Under the pieces are notes generated by a model. The model was not told the origin of the DNA. It saw nothing but the letters and a program-made list of their open reading frames with translations, and did no database searches. Both the position numbers and the translations under genes were made by a program. From Micromussa lordhowensis (Eukaryota > Cnidaria > Anthozoa > Scleractinia > Lobophylliidae): a stretch of 64,000 bases of DNA. Of this stretch, positions 42,701 to 53,120 are shown piece after piece; the first letter of the stretch is position 1, and each line of letters starts with the position of its first letter. The DNA is taken from NCBI GenBank assembly GCA_964020085.1, contig OZ026604.1, positions 5,521,667 through 5,585,666 of the forward strand. The letters run 5' to 3'.

Positions 42701-44069
42701 TTCCAAAACGTTTCCAAAAAGGTATGTTTTGTTGAAATAAAAAAAAAATCGATTTTTCGTGAATGTCTTTCGATTATCGACACTCTGAGAAAATTCTTAA
42801 AACTCTTAAATTTCAAAATTATAATTGTCTCCTACCTGGTCAAATGTCCAGTTTATTCTGAATACCAGAGTCGAGCAGATCTCCACATTATTTAGAGCGT
42901 GTGCTCGAAAATAAGTGCATACGCTTATTAAACAAGATTCTGTTTGTATTTGCTCATGAATTGAATGTTGAAAACCTTCATGCGCTTAAGTAGAGCTATA
43001 TTTGGAGTCCTCGGTTGTTCCTTTAATATTAAAAAAGGCACATCAATGATTCAGGATTTACAAGACACACCATGACGATATGTTACAAACATTTATAGTA
43101 TGAAGAAACCATAGAGCGGAAATGAGTCGAACTGGTGCGCACGTGTTTTTTGTGGGCTTTGCCGCGGTGTTAAAGACATTCAAAATGCGATTCAAGTTTC
43201 CGTATTCGACACAGGTGAAAGTTTAGAAAAAGAACACAAAGGCCTCTTTCGACAGGATCCGGTTCACATGGAATAGAATTTAAATAAGAGCTGAGTTTGT
43301 TGGCGCCTGTTAGGCGCAGTTTTTCCTTTCGTTGCGGCGAGAGTAAAGTTCTTCGCGAAATCATTGATCGGTGCAGGTTTTCGTCATTCGTTATGGACCA
43401 GAAAATACCAAAAGCCTTTCGCGAAGAATTTCTCTTGGCTTAGTTGGAGCTAGGTTAGGTGAGCGTGAATCAGCAGATAAAGTGGAATATTTGAAGGTAT
43501 TTGAAATTATTACATTTCTTTTACGAGAAATTTATTTTCCGTCCAAACTTGGGCTCGACGTAAATTTATTTTTGGGGAAAAGTATTTGAAACGTTAGAGT
43601 TTATTTATATATTTTTAAATTCATGTAATGGGTTGTGTTCCTTTTCCATTTTATAGAGGTTTATTAAGTAAGCAAATTTAATTCAGCATTGACTTGGATT
43701 AGCCTGTATTTTCTTTCGTCAAAATAATCCGTCCTATTTGTACGAAACATACACCACTTTTGTAAGTGTGTGTAAAAGGTATTTCAAATACGGTTGCTGC
43801 CTAATGCTTTCGCAAGTCTGGGAAATTAGTAAGAGAACAATTTTCTTCATATTCATTTTATAGCACTCTGTTTCCAAAACACTGGCAAGAACTGCGAAGT
43901 GTCTTAGCAACCAACGTTTTGCTAAACAAGATCCCGATTGCCCAATACCAGTTTGTGGTTCTGAGGGAAAGGAAACAGACGAGTGAATTTGGAGGAAAGA
44001 ACAACCTCGAAAAACTCTAACATCCTGACGAAATCGAGTGAAAAATCAAGACAAAAAAAAGCAGCGGCG
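42701..44069. other. intergenic, no gene recognised
   Basis: Nothing supported. The open frame of the downstream receptor extends upstream to 43983 but without an ATG, so it is treated as 5' leader. Confidence 0.4.
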
Positions 44070-45020
44070 ATGACGGTCGCAAACTTCTCGAACGTCAATG
44101 AAGGTCGCTGTTCCTGGCCACTGCACCCTGGAAAGACATCGTGTTTTGCACCGAGCAATCTGAATACTCCACTGTTGGCTCTGGTCGTGATCCTAAACTG
44201 CGCTCTTTCCATGGTCTCCGTGACTGGGAACGCTCTGTGGATTGCAGCCTACTCAAAGACGCCATCTCTTCAGACACCACTGAACATGTGTCTTCTGAGT
44301 TTAGCTTCTGTTGGACTCTTCAACGGTGTGGTGATGCAGCCTTTGATAATATCAGATGCAATATATTTCCTAGCTTGTCCTTTGAAGACATGCTCTTTGG
44401 AGCACATCGTCACTGGAATAATAACTTTGGTGGCCGACAGCACTCTCCAAAACATTGCCGTCATCTGTATTGATCGTTACATAGCAATTCTCCACAGCGC
44501 TAAGTACTGCCAGTTAGTTTCCAAAACGCGGATCGTAATCGCTTTTTGCACCTACGCACTCTTTCGCCTGTTTTTAAGTATCTGCGTTTTCACTGGAATG
44601 CTCGATTATACCGCCCTAGTTATTGCGTCGATAGTTTTTAGCATTGTGATTGTGTGTTTTACTTGCGTAAGGATTTTTCTTCAGATTCGTCGCCTCGGAA
44701 GCGTTTCAGTCGGACCACTGAACCCGGAAGAAGAAAGACGGAAAGCGCAGGAGCGGAAAATCACCAAAACTGTCGGCGTAATCATTGCAATTTCGGCTCT
44801 GTGTTACGGTCCAGCTCTAGGATATTTCTTCGCCAGTAAATTAACAGTCAGAAGCGAGGGACTTCATGCCATACTTTGGCGTTATATTGAAACTGTAATG
44901 ATGTTGAACTCTGTATTTTATTTCACAGTTTATTTTGCTCGCCACGGAGAAAAGCGAGTTGCAGTGCGCAAAGCTGTAAACGATGCTTATAACGCAATTA
45001 AGAGTTGTACATGTGATTAG
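44070..45020 (+). CDS. class A GPCR with a degenerate NPxxY motif
   Basis: Single-exon seven-helix receptor, 316 residues from the first in-frame ATG ([12 protein letters not shown]). NFS near the N-terminus is a glycosylation site. TM1 [14 protein letters not shown]2 [15 protein letters not shown] (no Asp at the usual sodium site, Ser/Gly instead), IDRYIAI at the end of TM3 (intact DRY), a basic third loop with [18 protein letters not shown]6 [10 protein letters not shown] (CWxP appears as CYGP), TM7 [11 protein letters not shown] where NPxxY has become NSVFY. Two cysteines (ACPLKTC) sit before TM3. Ligand unknown. The loss of the TM2 Asp and TM7 Pro suggests altered activation mechanics (inference). 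A few cnidarian-specific receptor groups look like this. Confidence 0.87.
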   Translation: MTVANFSNVNEGRCSWPLHPGKTSCFAPSNLNTPLLALVVILNCALSMVSVTGNALWIAAYSKTPSLQTPLNMCLLSLASVGLFNGVVMQPLIISDAIYFLACPLKTCSLEHIVTGIITLVADSTLQNIAVICIDRYIAILHSAKYCQLVSKTRIVIAFCTYALFRLFLSICVFTGMLDYTALVIASIVFSIVIVCFTCVRIFLQIRRLGSVSVGPLNPEEERRKAQERKITKTVGVIIAISALCYGPALGYFFASKLTVRSEGLHAILWRYIETVMMLNSVFYFTVYFARHGEKRVAVRKAVNDAYNAIKSCTCD

Positions 45021-47335
45021 GTTGTCATCTTAGTTGAAGATGTCATTAGGAAATACGTCTGAATCAGATTGCAAAACATACATTTAATTATCAGTAAAAT
45101 GAACTGTTTACCAAAACCTTGATTTTATCACTTGTTTGTATATTGCAACTACCCGGTTCTAAGTTCCTGAGGGAAGGTATGTGTTTTATTTCCTTGCGTG
45201 CGGAATCATGAGAACTAAGTTTCCTGGTAAATATGGTTTGGCGCTGCGATAAGTATCTGTTGGAAAATGCGTTAAGTACTCAACTTAAAATGTTCTTAAA
45301 GTAAACAAAAGGTTCAATTTGTAATTTGCACATCATCGCCTAAACATAATTTCAGTTTATTAAGGCATTAGATTGATTTCAAATGTATGACTAATTATCT
45401 GCACGTAAGTTTGCGGATTCGTCAGTTAGCTATGAAATTCCCGGTTCGCGATCGATGAAACACAACAGAAGTGGTCTTTTCCGGAGAGGTTTTCTACGTT
45501 CGTTAATTTGTTAGCAGCAGAATTTCCACATTTGCCCAAATTAAACAATAGTACGAAAATAGCCGCATCATTTTGAAAGACATCATTGTGCGATTGAGAT
45601 CGACATATAGCATTTCCTCTTCGAACAGGGTCCGAAAGCGTTTGTCCTTGCGAACGGCCAGTGTCAGAATTATACGCTTAAATAATGTATTCACTGCTGG
45701 AGAAATTTATCGAGTCAATGTCTAAAGATTTATAACGAAATTAATCAACCAGATAATCGAAAAAAGCATAACATATGCATTATTAAATGTATACATAATA
45801 CATCGACGAGAGAAAAAAAAACCAGTTATTTCCGCATGTCATTTTCTTTATGTTTGTTGGATTGAAAAACATTTGAAAAGCCTTCTCGAATCGCTTAGAC
45901 GTGCTTTTCAAAAGAGACAAATTACCCAAAAAATATCACTGAAATGAAGACTGAAGAAATTACATATATAAATATATTTTTTTAAGCGGACCAAACAAGA
46001 AGAAATTATATATTAACAGCGGTAAATAAAATTGTTATTAACCAATAAGTCAGTACGATAGTCAGACGGATTCAGTATCAGCCTGCTTCCCGTATACAAT
46101 AATTTTAATTAGACGCCTTGGAAAATACCGCGTTACCGTATTTTAATTACAGTAAATTGTATACACATCTTAAAAGATGCAAACACATAAAGTCTTATTA
46201 ATATATTCTAATAGCAAAAAAGAGTTCGAAAAAGCAACAAAAACTTCTAATTTGAATACCACGAATTAATTAAATATCCAATAAATTCTATACATTGGTA
46301 GAAATTAGTACAAACATGGTAATTTTCTTTCCCCGACTTTGTACTTAATTAATTGAAAATTGAAAAAGTTGAATTAGGTTTGCAGGAGAATCATCTAAAG
46401 GCAACCAGAAGTTTCAAATGTGCAAGTTATTTCTCCTTACAAGATCAGAACATTGTCAAACAGCTAGGGAATGAGAACAAGGAATTAAATTATCAGCTTC
46501 CAGAGGGATATTATCTTTAGGTACTACCAAATTCTCAAAACTGTCGTTAAAAGAAATGTATGATATTCAGTGTAGCAAGATTTTATATTTAGAGTATGAA
46601 CCGAATTAACAACTGCAGCTGCCCAGTAGATTTGTTAAAGCGATTCAAAGCAAATGCACAGACTGCTAGCAGTCTCTGTCTTTTCCAAGCGTGGGACATC
46701 ATGAATACCCGAATGCAAAATTTCTTTCCCTAATTTGCATCATTTTAACTTTTACCGTGTCGCAGAGGATTTCAGTAACAAAACAGACTGTTCGTAATCA
46801 GCGAACTAATAATGTTCAATTTTATTTCCCGTTGTTTCTATTTTTAAATTCTCATCAATTAATTTACAGATCGGTGTGAAATAAATCTTAACACGGAAAG
46901 ATATTGATTCAGAAATTTACTTTTTCGTTATACTAATTTGCTCCTTTTTATATAAAACAGCAAAATTGAAGGATTATTCGAAAACATTTTTTTCAAATTA
47001 AACGCAAATATAATTTACTTTTACATTTGCACCTGCTGTGAACAAACCATCGCGCATGCTCAGGTATCAAAGCGTTGAGACAACATCTGTTTTGATAAGT
47101 TGTATAAGCTAAGGGAGGCGCGTGTAAAACGTGATTCTGGAATTTACGTAAAAATATTAAAGCAAGTGGTTTGGTAGTTATATCAGCAATTCACTAAAGG
47201 GAAACTAGACGCAGCTTTCTAAGTTGAAGGTCAGGCCCAGCTGGAAGCTAATTGAGCTGCTTGGATGCCACTTTTCACGGTAACTACAGAAGGGACAACG
47301 TCCCAAAGAGTATGATAGCGATTAATTTGCTGTCA
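45021..47335. other. AT-rich intergenic, no gene recognised
   Basis: Strongly AT-rich around 45.7-46.9 kb, with no coding signal, clear repeat or RNA gene that I can defend. Confidence 0.45.
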
Positions 47336-48065
47336 TTTTAAGCCCCGTCTATGCTATATACGCCGGAGGAATTTGAAAACAGAGGTTTAACTCTGAAAAT
47401 GCTTTAATTAAGGCGGGGGTAAACGTGAAGGCTGTTTTGAGGTTGCTTCACACGGCCTTTCTGCCAATATCTCGGTCACTTTTCAAGCGACACTAAATCT
47501 CTCTGCTTATCTCATTAACCACTGTTTGGCGGTTTTCTGTAAATGTTTGGGTGAGTTTTGGGCATTTTGGGAAAGAGATATTTTTTCTCGAAGGATAGGT
47601 TAAATTGAGGAAAATATGAAATGTTGAAGATTTGATGGATTTGGAAAATTGAAATTTGAAGTGAAGAATTAGTAGACGGATACCAAACAGTCCTCTAGCA
47701 ACCTGGGGCTCTCTTTTGCGAACTGTCTGCTAGTGTTTCCAACCCATCTTAATCGCGAAAGCGAAAAGCCAGCGTTTTTCAAATTCCTCCTTTTCAATTT
47801 CGAAAAGCTCCGTTTTCGTGAAGGATTAGGGTGGACCGGGAAGACCTAAAGCTGCGTTTTCAGATTTCTTTGTCGTATTGTGGACGCTCCCTTATTCTAC
47901 CTGGAGAAATATAAATTTTATTTAATCAGGCCTGCATTGAAAATTTAAGGCTCCGTGCAAACTACGATCGAAGAAACTTGAAAACGCTGCTTTATTTCTA
48001 CGGTTAGGCCGTCCACACTGACCCGTGAGGAAAACGGAGCTTTTCGAAAAGGCATTCATGTAATT
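47336..48065. repeat. dispersed AAAACGGAGC-type repeat, copies 3 and 4
   Basis: CCGGAGGAATTTGAAAACAG near 47360, AAGCTCCGTTTTCGTGAAGG near 47805 and GAGGAAAACGGAGCTTTTCG near 48025 place two or three fragments of the family seen at 11595 and 18160 here, in mixed orientation. Confidence 0.55.
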
Positions 48066-49379
48066 CATCTAGACCATCGCAGAATTATCCCCTGCATTAA
48101 ATTCTCCGATACCCATTTATACCCGTGGGTGAAGGGGGCTTCGTGGTTAGTGCCCTTGTCTCCCGCTCGTTCGCGCTAGCCATGAGGCTACCTCGCTTCC
48201 CACAACCGTGATATGGGTCAACTGCTGTCAAAAAAACAAACAAAAACAAAACCTGTACACGCATTTCATTTCATATAACTGTCGCGGTTTTAAAATTCCG
48301 TATTTGTATGGCCTTAATTCTGCGATAATCTTCTTACACCTTGAATCTGTCGATGTTACCGAACCGTTACCAATGTTACTCAAATGTAGCGATTTTTGAA
48401 CGCTTACTGAAGGCGGCTCAAAAGAGTTCCCAGCATTTACATTTTGATGGGTCATTATAACCACTCTCTATCACTTGATGCTACAATCATGGTATCAAAA
48501 AACTGCCCAATCATTGGTGAACACGTTGTCATCATAGCAACTGTATGACCTGCCAAGAACACCCTTAATTACAGATTTAGGGGCTTATAATTCCAAAACT
48601 GCACGGTCAATGTTTTGGCAAAGTTTTAATTAAAAAATCTTTAGTTGGGGTACAGAGACACATTTATTAAGGTTTGAAAATTTAAGGTGCAGGCTGTGAA
48701 AAAAATATTAAAATAACAAGAGAAGCGTAAAGTAGGTTTTGAAACTGGCTGGGTTTCTTAGTTAGCCTCTGCACTGCATTCGAGAAGCATATTTAGGCTT
48801 GTAATACATGGATTTATGTACATGTTAGAAGCAAAGATGCATAATTCGATATTGCCGTTTGAACAACATAAGGCAATGTAGAAGCGGCTCATATACATTT
48901 GTAAGTGGATTTAAAATTGAGCATTGTCAGGTCTGATTTTTAACAATGTACCTCTAAAAGGTTTTGCTGCCTCATTTTAATGTGAATTACAAAAGGCCTT
49001 TTTTATATTCATTTATTTATTTGACAATAGTTAAAAAGCATCATTAAACTGTGTAAACTTAAAGTAAAGTGGATTTAGGGCAATATGCCTGAGGCGGTTT
49101 AACAAGGAACACTCCGTGTCTAGCTCATGTTAATAACAGGAATATACAAAAACTACTAATTTCAAACAGCCACCGTTCGTGAGAAGCTAAGGTAGAAATG
49201 AGTGGTCTAATTTTGTCGCGATGTTGCTGAACCAGCCATGGTTTCCCTCATCCAAATAGCCTACACGTGTCCTCGCACTGAGAAAAACAATATTAAAAAA
49301 ACAATTCTTATGAATTTACTTCTGGTGAGAGAGAAATATATCAAGGGCCTCGCAATAATTTTTTTCGGCACGAATTGTA
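48066..49379. other. intergenic with a minus-strand dispersed-repeat copy
   Basis: 48460-48600 is a diverged minus-strand copy of the 41935 repeat (CCAATCATTGGTGAACACG, AACACCCTTAATTACAG). 48125-48195 resembles a damaged tRNA-like SINE head (GGGGGCTTCGTGGTTAGTG). No gene. Confidence 0.45.
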
Positions 49380-49632
49380 GTTACAGTGCGGCTACTCTAA
49401 CCAAGGCCACCCAACAAAATTTTCTACAAATTTAACAAATAAAAATCGTGGAGGTTAACAATAGTTTTCCAACAAATTGTACAAAATGACCACAAATCTG
49501 TTGCTTTTGTAATGTACAGCTTGATTACATGGATAATTTGTAGGAAAACTATTGTTAACCTCCACAATTTTTGTTTGTTAAATTTGCAGAAAATTTTGTT
49601 GGGTGGCCTTGGTTGGAGTAGTCTCACTGTAA
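49380..49632. mobile_element. 253-bp foldback element
   Basis: Left GTTACAGTG...CTACTC-AACCAAGGCC and ACCCAACAAAATTTTCTAC; right is the complement ending CACTGTAAAC. Inner arms GGAGGTTAACAATAGTTTTC and complement. Unpaired centre about 65 bp. Confidence 0.8.
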
Positions 49633-50227
49633 ACTCATTTATTATAAAAGTTTCTTTTTTTCGTACATAATGCATTCCGTGATAAATCATGCATTGTATT
49701 TTCACAAGTCTAATCTCTATGCAACTCGCTCTACCGACCATAAATAAAACAAGAGACGAACAGTTAAAAAAATATGTTTGTCATTTCCTTGTTTTTCTTG
49801 TGTAAAAGGAAAACCATTAATTTTCAAAAATATTAAGGTGGCTCCAATCCCCCGGGAGATTTTTTTTTTACAAAATACAAATTATTATTCTATAAGGATT
49901 ATTTGTCTATTATTAAAAAGAAGTTAGCCTCCAGTTTCAAAGATGTTCTTGAAAATTTATGCTCTTTCTAAATGTCACCTCTTATGTCAACAAAATATTG
50001 ATATAGCTAATGATCTTGAATTGTCTTAAAATGTTCTGTGTCATCATTTTAAAGACAGTTGGTTTAGGGTGAAGTTACCAATGCATAAATTGTTAATTGA
50101 ACAATAAGGTGAGAAAACAGGTGGGTCGCTTGTTCTTAAGAAAAAACCCACAGTTTGTTAACTAGATTCAATCGATTTGAAGGCGCGAAGGCGCACCGCA
50201 TAACAACTAAACCTCCGAGCCTTTTTT
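49633..50227. other. intergenic upstream of the third GPCR
   Basis: A fragment of the AAGGTGGCTC repeat at 49835-49860; otherwise nothing recognised. Confidence 0.4.
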
Positions 50228-51196
50228 ATGATGTATCCAGAACTGGCAGAACGACCTCTTGCTCTGAATATTCTTGAGCCAGGGATTCTTTTAGTCATGG
50301 CCATTTTGTGTTCAATAGGGAATATTTTGATCTGCGTAGCTGTTTATAGAAACCCCCGACTTCGCACATCTACTAACCTTTTTGTAATCGCCTTGGCAAT
50401 CAGCGATCTTCTCAACTCATCAATCGTTATGTCGTTAGCTGTTGGCGTTTTAATCACTGGGAAGTGGCCCTATGGTGAAATCATGTGCAATGTGCATGCA
50501 TTTTTCACACTTTTCTCCGTTTACGTCTCTCCGACAACCATGGGCTTGGCTGCCTTCAACAGGTATATTCGAATTGTCAAGTCCTCCCGATATCGACGCT
50601 TGTTTACACCATTCCTTTCCATAATTTACATCGGTACAGTATGGTTGTTGGTTGCTGGGTATGTTTCCATTCCCAGACTGGCTGGGCTGACTGAGTACGG
50701 GTTTATACCTGGGTATGCTGTGTGCACCATCACTCATCCCACTGATGCAGTCAAAATCACGCATTACATCACCGTGGTGACCCTGTTCCTTATTCTTCCA
50801 TTCAGCGTCGCGACCGTGTCTTATTACAAGGTGTTCAAGACTATAAACCAGCATAACTTTAACATGGCTTCCACAGTTCAAAACGTTCAACACGATGGTC
50901 GAATAACTGTCAGGGAAATAAAAATCACCAAGTCTCTCGCGATTATCGTGCTAGCGTTTGGCTTGTGTTGGATTCCATTTTGGGTTATTGCCGTGGTGCA
51001 GCGATTTACGTCAAGTGTGGTGCCACGAAGTGTCCAGCTTCTGTGCACGTTCCTGTTGTTCTTTTCCAGTACAGTTAATCCCTTCATATATGCCGGCACG
51101 AATGAAACGTTTAGGGCAGAGTTTCGCCGCGCTTTGTTATGCAGAAAAAATGAAAGAATCCATCCTTTATCAGCAAACATTCCCCGCATAGGGTGA
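50228..51196 (+). CDS. class A GPCR, melatonin-receptor-like features
   Basis: Single-exon receptor of 322 residues. TM1 CSIGNILICVAVYRN, TM2 NLFVIALAISDLLN (Asp present), TM3 ending FNRYIRIVKSSRY (NRY instead of DRY), Cys before TM3 (EIMCNVHAF) and in the second loop (YAVCTITH), TM6 FGLCWIPFWVI (intact CWxP), TM7 STVNPFIYAGTNETF (intact NPxxY). NRY is also found in vertebrate melatonin receptors, and cnidarian genomes hold many receptors of this NRYIRIVK type; the ligand is not known and the likeness is only by motif. Two adjacent ATGs at 50228; the first is used. Short basic C-tail. Confidence 0.9.
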   Translation: MMYPELAERPLALNILEPGILLVMAILCSIGNILICVAVYRNPRLRTSTNLFVIALAISDLLNSSIVMSLAVGVLITGKWPYGEIMCNVHAFFTLFSVYVSPTTMGLAAFNRYIRIVKSSRYRRLFTPFLSIIYIGTVWLLVAGYVSIPRLAGLTEYGFIPGYAVCTITHPTDAVKITHYITVVTLFLILPFSVATVSYYKVFKTINQHNFNMASTVQNVQHDGRITVREIKITKSLAIIVLAFGLCWIPFWVIAVVQRFTSSVVPRSVQLLCTFLLFFSSTVNPFIYAGTNETFRAEFRRALLCRKNERIHPLSANIPRIG

Positions 51197-51409
51197 AAAC
51201 AGCAGACGTTTGAAACGAATCAAGCCTCCAAAGTGGGTAATCGATTGAAGGCTATATGAAATGTACAAAAAGGGGTATGTTTGTAAAAAAACGACAGCAA
51301 AAAAAAAAAACTAGCTGCTTCTATCAACGAGGCTCAGTTAAAACTAGGGACATGATTCAATTGTGTAAAGAGTGTATCAAAGGGCGTTCGCAATCATTCT
51401 CAGTAATAT

Positions 51410-51415
51410 AATAAA
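51410..51415 (+). terminator. poly(A) signal candidate for the third GPCR
   Basis: AATAAA 214 bases after the stop codon. Confidence 0.45.
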
Positions 51416-51536
51416 TGAGTAATTGTATGAAAGCTCAAGTAATTACCTATGGTAATTTATTCGTTTTATTTGTGAAGGCTTCGTTATATAGACAAGAAAA
51501 AAAGTGAGGTATGAATGTAATTCGAGTAGAATTATG

Positions 51537-51542
51537 GGGGCA

Positions 51543-51579
<37 letters not shown>

Positions 51580-51762
51580 TATTGCAAGATAATTTGGTTT
51601 TATCAACTGTGTTGATAATGTGAATTGGCCACCGTAGAGAGATTCGTAAGCTGACGTTTCGAGCGTTCGAAGGGCTAACGCTCGAAACGTCAGATTCCGA
51701 ATCTCTTTACGGTGGCCAATTCACATTATCAACCCAGTTGATAAAACCAAATTATCTTGAGT
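51537..51762. mobile_element. hammerhead-foldback family, copy F (core shortened)
   Basis: Outer segment GGGGGCAAGTTTCTAAAGAA, inner arm, then a fused centre where the two cores have collapsed to GAGCGTTCGAAGGGCTAACG, then the inverted arm to AAATTATCTT. Helix I 5' strands are lost in both directions. Confidence 0.8.
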
Positions 51763-51991
51763 AGAATTATGATCCAACAAATATTAACGCTTGCATGTAA
51801 CCGCTTCTGGTTTCTGATTTGATCGACGTTACTGTGATTACTTCATTAAATTTTAGACAAACGTAACACGCTTTCAGTTGAAGCTATGAGCCTAAGACCC
51901 CCTGTGACGTTTAAATTTCCGGTACATTTCACAGAATTTAATTGACATTTCGAGCATTTTCTTGTAATGAACATGTTTTTCGTGAGCTTAC

Positions 51992-52145
51992 CTCTGTAAA
52001 CTGAAACTGCAAACGAAGTGTTGTACTTTGTGCTTTGGGACTGTGCAGAGTCTAATAAAACGTCCAACTCGCTTGTTTCCAACCTTGCAAATCGTTGTTT
52101 TTTCGTTACCGGTTCGTTCTCGGCTGTGAGATTGCTATTCAACAT
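51992..52145 (-). pseudogene. orphan first exon resembling DUF3504 / ZMYM-QRICH1-like proteins
   Basis: From ATG at 52145: KKQRFARLETSELDVLLDSA then STKYNTSFAVSVYR and a donor GTAAGC. This N-terminal pattern (RFA-L...ELD.LL..A.S..TK..T..AVSV) is like the start of the cnidarian DUF3504 (Crypton-derived tyrosine recombinase-like) proteins as I know them. No second exon is visible before the foldback at 51762 and the receptor gene beyond, so it is probably a relic. A very long intron remains possible. Confidence 0.35.
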
Positions 52146-52149
52146 TCTT

Positions 52150-52445
52150 GGACGTGTTCTTCATGTAGCACACACGGGAATGCCGTGACTAATTCCCGTG
52201 ACTACGACAACTATTTTTGTGATTTTTAACCAATCAGCGCGCGTATTTTCCTTGGTCTGAAACAGGGTATTTAATAAGGTCTTAAATAGGGTTTTAAATT
52301 TTTGGTCAGGTCATAAATAGGGTAGGGAAAATGGCGGATTTTGTTCTTTAATAAGGGTAAGGGTTTTGGGAAGCGGACCATACACCCCCAACCATTTTTT
52401 CTGGGAGTAACCACCAGCCTCCCCCTCGGAATTGTTGATAATTTG
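52150..52445. repeat. AT-rich dispersed repeat with TAAATAGGGT units
   Basis: Repeated TTAAATAGGG / TAAATAGGGTAGGGAAAATG / TTTAATAAGGGTAAGGG units and a hairpin ACACGGGAATGCCGTG...CCCGTG near 52175. It looks like a decayed repeat; no gene. Confidence 0.4.
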
Positions 52446-52869
52446 AGTTTCGACTGCGAGTGAAAACAACCCGAGAGAACGAGATTTTCAATTCTGGCTT
52501 ATGTGATCATGAAACCATTACACGCGCATGCGATTGGTTTAAATGCGCCCTCAAAGCTCACAGTTTTCCTGAAGCTTCGCTCTTGAAGCTTTGCTTTGTC
52601 CGCGGAGAAATATCCGAGCATACTTTCGCGCCGAATAGAGGCTATCGTTTATTCATTCCCGTATCCCAAGAACTTTTTAATTTATTGAACAAAAGAATAT
52701 TTGGCAGCAGGCTCAACTGTTATAACAGCTATTACTTCATTGTGATTGACAGAGAGCAGATTATTTACCGTTTATTCTTAGTTTGCACTGCCGCGCAAAT
52801 TAACGCGCGCGCATTCGCAAATTTTTGTCTGTTGTTTATTAGCTAAAGTAATCGTATGAAAGCTCAAGC

Positions 52870-52985
52870 AATTAAGGATTTACACTACCCGCGATATTTA
52901 AAATTCTTTCAAATTACACTCGCCTAAAGGCTCTTGCAATTTTGAGAGAATTTTCAAATATGACTCGAAGTGTAAATCCTTAATA
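52870..52985. mobile_element. foldback element, 115 bp
   Basis: TTAAGGATTTACACT at 52872 pairs with AGTGTAAATCCTTAA at 52971-52985; inner sequence partly complementary (AAATTCTTTCAAATT / GAATTTTCAAAT). Confidence 0.65.
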
Positions 52986-52999
52986 GGCCATTTCCGAAT

Positions 53000-53120
53000 T
53001 ACCTTTAGCCTCTTTCTGAAAGCGAGTCTTGGTGCTCACCTTTCATATGAAAATGAGATTTCATTTTCATATGAATGGTTGTGCACCAGGTCTCGCTTTA
53101 AAAGAGAGGCTTTAGGTAAC
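53000..53120. mobile_element. foldback element, 120 bp
   Basis: ACCTTTAGCCTCTTTCTGAA then AGCGAGTCTTGGTGCTCACC and TTTCATATGAAAATGA, with the full complement ending TAGGT at 53118. Centre TTTCATTTTCATATGAA. Placed 15 bp from the previous foldback. Confidence 0.75.

Noticed and set aside
43983..44069. Upstream extension of the second GPCR
   Set aside because: The frame is open but begins at GTG; the first ATG at 44070 gives a tail with a glycosylation site and usual length.
50450..50893. Minus-strand frames opposite the third GPCR
   Set aside because: Antisense shadows of a well-supported receptor; no independent signal.
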